Origin: Chaetoderma sp. LZ-2023a
Taxonomy: Eukaryota > Mollusca > Caudofoveata > Chaetodermatida > Chaetodermatidae
Assembly: GCA_034401795.1 (NCBI GenBank)
Contig: CM067369.1
Location: forward strand, 188,130,742-188,194,741
Length of the DNA: 64,000 nt
Direction of reading: 5' to 3'
The position numbers and the translations under genes were made by a program. Of this stretch, positions 61,281 to 64,000 are shown in pieces. Positions within the stretch are counted from its first letter, which is position 1; each line of letters begins with the position of its first letter. The notes beneath the pieces were generated by a model. It saw only the letters and a list, made by a program, of their open reading frames with translations, ran no database searches and was not told where the DNA came from.

Positions 61281-63010
61281 ATGCTGCTAATAATGCTAAT
61301 GGTAGTGATTGCTCGACGATAGATTGCTGAATTTCGTGAGAGCTCCACTCCCTACCTGATCGTTCACCGCAATTTTGGTGGTATGACCGTGGTTGTCTGT
61401 AAATCTCAGGCATTTATGGAATTTCTGGTATACTAGTGGCGTCTGCTCTGACCTCTGACCTTGAACCGGCCATATGATAAATATTTTGATATATTGACGG
61501 GCCTGGCTAAGTCAGTGTAGCCAAATATCTGTCATCTGCCGTTTCAGAGTGAGAGCAGACTCAAGACTTATGGAATTGGAATTCTGCTTTAAAATATGCC
61601 AAAATACGTAAATGATTCAAATTTCAAAGGATCATTTTCAAATTGAATGTCATGTGTTTTCGACATTAGGTCTAGGCCTACTAAACCCTCTCCCCGTCGC
61701 AAATTCGCCATATAAAATAGTTGCTTTCAGAGAAGTCCAGGGAGTATTTAGATTCCAAAAGTTTCCGATGGATGACAACCAACCTTGCCCTGTTTGATTT
61801 GACTCAATGACTTTAGTAGGTCCACTCTGATAAAAGTTGAGAGGTCTGTCCCAGTGTTGATCGACTTTAGGGAAACTCACTCACGCATCAGCATATGTAT
61901 CCAAAGTTTGTGTCGCGTTTTCGTTCCGCTTCTTTCCGCCATCCGATTACGTATCTGCTGCTGCCGAGCTACATTCACGCGAGATCTCGCATCATCTCGC
62001 CTCTTTCCCCTTTCTATTAACATAAAACTGGCTGGTTACTATGGGAGCGAAACCAGGACGACTGAACTATCGATAGAGCGGTGCTCTAGTGCTGTTACAG
62101 CGTTTCACTCACTACTGGTGCGGGTGCTCTACTACTAGAAGCAGCAGTTTAGCGTTGTTGAACGCTGCGACGGCGTGCTAGGCTTACTATCAGCCTTGGT
62201 TTATGTTATAAGAGGTAGACGATAGCTGCTGAACATCTATTTAGTTTCTATATCAACAAGAAATGTTCATCTTCTGAGACAAATAGTCTGTGAGCTAATT
62301 CTAGATAATCTATTTGGGATCCGTTGGAGATTATAACACTAGCTCGAATCGAATAGGCCTATGAAATCTACTGAAGAATTAACTAAACGGAACGTATACG
62401 TTTGGCAGATGAAAGCGTCTTGTTTCTGTAGCGTCTGTAGTTCTTTAATGTGAAACTAGAGGTTAGTTGGCCTACTGAGCTGGCTGAAGAAAAGCGCTGT
62501 TATGAAATAGGGCGTCATTTAGCAATGGTAGTAGTAATAATGGTTGCCTAGGAATAGTAGTATAAGCGGGTGTAACATGGCACCCTGGTAACCTCACCAG
62601 AATGTGATATAACCCATATCTATGCTGTACGATAGTTGCTGTAGTGACACACCAATCACTGGCAATAAGGTGCATTGCTGTACGTCTTACTACGTGCGGT
62701 TCTGGTATATTATTTATACACCTACAACGACGAAAACGGCTAGGGGGTTTAAACAGACCTAGTGGCCCGGGTAGGGAAACCATCAGATAACGGTGGGAAC
62801 ATTCATTCATTCATTCCACCATTGCCTGTCCAATAACACGACTAACCCCGCATTGTGGAAGCGGCTTAAGAGGATTTACAACATACCTCCTTGCTAGAAT
62901 AAACGGGGTCACAGAATTTGGAATCTTACCAACAGGAAGGAGCCAGAATTGTGTATTCATTCGGTCACGGATTTGTAATTTATAAATATAATATATCGTG
63001 AGTAACGCAG
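61281..63010. other. Repeat-poor region upstream of the 63-kb exon
   Basis: About 1.7 kb with few recognisable repeats, in contrast to most of the window. It may hold a promoter and a 5' non-coding exon for the exon at 63032, but I could not fix a start site. A (CATT)n run of four units lies at about 62800. Confidence 0.35.
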
Positions 63011-63031
63011 GAATTGTACCGCTGATTGGGC

Positions 63032-63111
63032 ATGGATGAGGACGAGGCAGTGACTATGAGAGAGGGCCGCCCTCTGCACGAGGGAAATGAGGTGGAGGAG
63101 GACTTAAAGGG
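63032..63111 (+). CDS. Possible alternative first coding exon (26 codons)
   Basis: ATG at 63032 in GGCATGG context, with an in-frame TGA five codons upstream. It encodes MDEDEAVTMREGRPLHEG followed by NEVEEDLKG, strongly acidic like exon 1, and ends at a strong donor AAAGGG|GTAAGA in phase 2. That is the same phase as the exons at 9833 and 23655, so all three could splice to the same downstream exon. A CAG at 63008-63010 could be the acceptor for a 5' leader. The short length leaves chance a real possibility, and I do not recognise the protein. Confidence 0.4.
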
Positions 63112-63257
63112 GTAAGAATTTGAATAAATAAATTTTAGACCAAGCAATAAACATACTGGAGACCTTATTCTGGTAGTGTGCATACGTTTGTGTCAGACTG
63201 TGCATTACTTTATGTAATTGTATTGAATAAATGCTGACAAACTCTGTTTAAATAGAC

Positions 63258-63410
63258 CAACGCCTCCGCCCCTCCCTCCATCCCTCTCTCCCACCCTCAC
63301 CCTCCCCCTCTCACTCCATCATCTCTACATTCGCTCACCTGCTCCATCTCCCTCCAACCCTCCGTCCCGCCTCTTCCTCCGTCCCTCCCGGACACACACT
63401 CCCCGCACAT
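63258..63410. repeat. Polypyrimidine tract
   Basis: CCTCCCTCC and CTCTCCCACC words; few purines over 150 bp. Confidence 0.8.
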
Positions 63411-63431
63411 AGACAGTATATTAATACAATT

Positions 63432-63585
63432 TTAACGATTACCACTCTGAAGTCAATATTCTATCTTTTACTGTGGCAGTTGCGAAGAACAGCAACATCG
63501 TCCACCAAAATTGTTGAAAAATTAACACCATGCCGTTCATTTTTTAATTTAATTTGAAAACCTAAAATCTGTATACCAGGGTTAA
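63432..63585. mobile_element. Second TTAA-flanked MITE family, copy 2
   Basis: TTAA at 63432-63435 and 63582-63585. Shares CAATATTCTATCTTTTACTG and TTTTTAATTTAATTTGAAAA with 22732-22942. Confidence 0.6.
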
Positions 63586-63889
63586 TAATCAGTGCATGAA
63601 TATGCCTAACTAGTATGCCTGCGCAGACACTGTCCCATAGTATTACGCTCTAGATTCTGTTATAACCACTACCACTGCCTAGCCTAAGTAAATCCAACGT
63701 GGACCGTTATCAGGGCCGCTATCGCACAGCCAGGAAATCTGTCGCTTTCCCACCATCACCATAGGAGACACCGAGATGTGTGTATTGCATGTGTATTGTA
63801 GATAGTGAATACATGAAAAAAGAAATATTGCATGAATTCACAATGCCAAGCTTAATTGAGATAGAACACTTCAATCCCATTTAACAAGA
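63586..63889. other. Unassigned sequence
   Basis: Nothing recognised. Confidence 0.4.
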
Positions 63890-63940
63890 AGCATGTTAAT
63901 TATTTTGAAATCGGCGTTGCTTCGAAGCAACTGTTGTAAA
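63890..63940. mobile_element. MITE-A core remnant
   Basis: GCATGTTAATTATTTTGAAA and GTTGCTTCGAAGCAAC keep the loop palindrome and one arm. Confidence 0.4.
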
Positions 63941-64000
63941 CATCAACAAGGGCGGATACAGGTTTTGGTAGATGGAGGGGTGCGGAAGTTCGGGAGGGTC

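Noticed and set aside
63011..63060. Acceptor at 63010 read in phase 2 as an internal exon
   Set aside because: That frame meets TGA after about 13 codons. Starting at the ATG at 63032 gives the only open reading to the donor.

Overview
This is non-coding-rich genomic DNA of an animal. It has spliced exons with long introns, abundant microsatellites, tRNA-derived SINEs, two kinds of non-LTR retrotransposon, a BEL/Pao LTR retrotransposon, an intact Tc1-type DNA transposon and many fold-back MITE-like elements. A 1-kb repeat at 34.97-35.98 kb, with iterated GACGG and GGCCGCCAAA words and a GCTCACCTG / CATGTGAGC end pair, looks like repeats I know from mollusc and other lophotrochozoan genomes. 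My best guess is a marine lophotrochozoan, probably a mollusc; this is inference and no conserved gene confirms it.

Host gene content is small. A plus-strand gene starts at 9833 with a long acidic, disordered first coding exon (9833-10794). It can join in frame (phase 2 to phase 2) to an exon at 23655-23837. A separate short ATG-starting exon at 63032-63111 also ends in a phase-2 donor and could be an alternative first exon of the same gene or the start of another. I do not recognise the protein. Most of the window would then be intron.

Most of the rest is transposable-element sequence. 0-34 kb is dominated by small inverted-repeat elements that I name here for reference: MITE-A (arms read TTGAATATTTTGAAACTAA, often with TGACGTCA sites), MITE-B (related arms, different centre), MITE-T (TTAA-flanked, core GGCTCGGTAACCGAGCC), family G (GC-rich, GGGCCGGTATTGG words) and family P (Harbinger-like, TTA target). 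Tandem arrays include a 39-bp minisatellite (24.3-25.1 kb) and a ~172-bp repeat between two (GCGT)n arrays (20.9-22.1 kb). 34.2-37.1 kb is a head-to-tail SINE cluster, followed by two copies of a second tRNA-like SINE and LINE 3' fragments.

39.3-47.4 kb is a nested structure: a decayed LINE on the plus strand is split by an intact Tc1-like transposon lying between two (TA)n tracts, and again by a 5.4-kb BEL/Pao element with a 5-bp target duplication. 49.9-58.2 kb holds three copies of a family (W) with quasi-periodic GCGTATCCG termini and a (CTA)n array. A 6.5-kb Tx1/L1-like LINE with intact ORF1 and frameshifted ORF2 sits inside the (CTA)n array of the first copy. 58.3-64 kb returns to scattered MITEs and low-copy sequence around the 63-kb exon.
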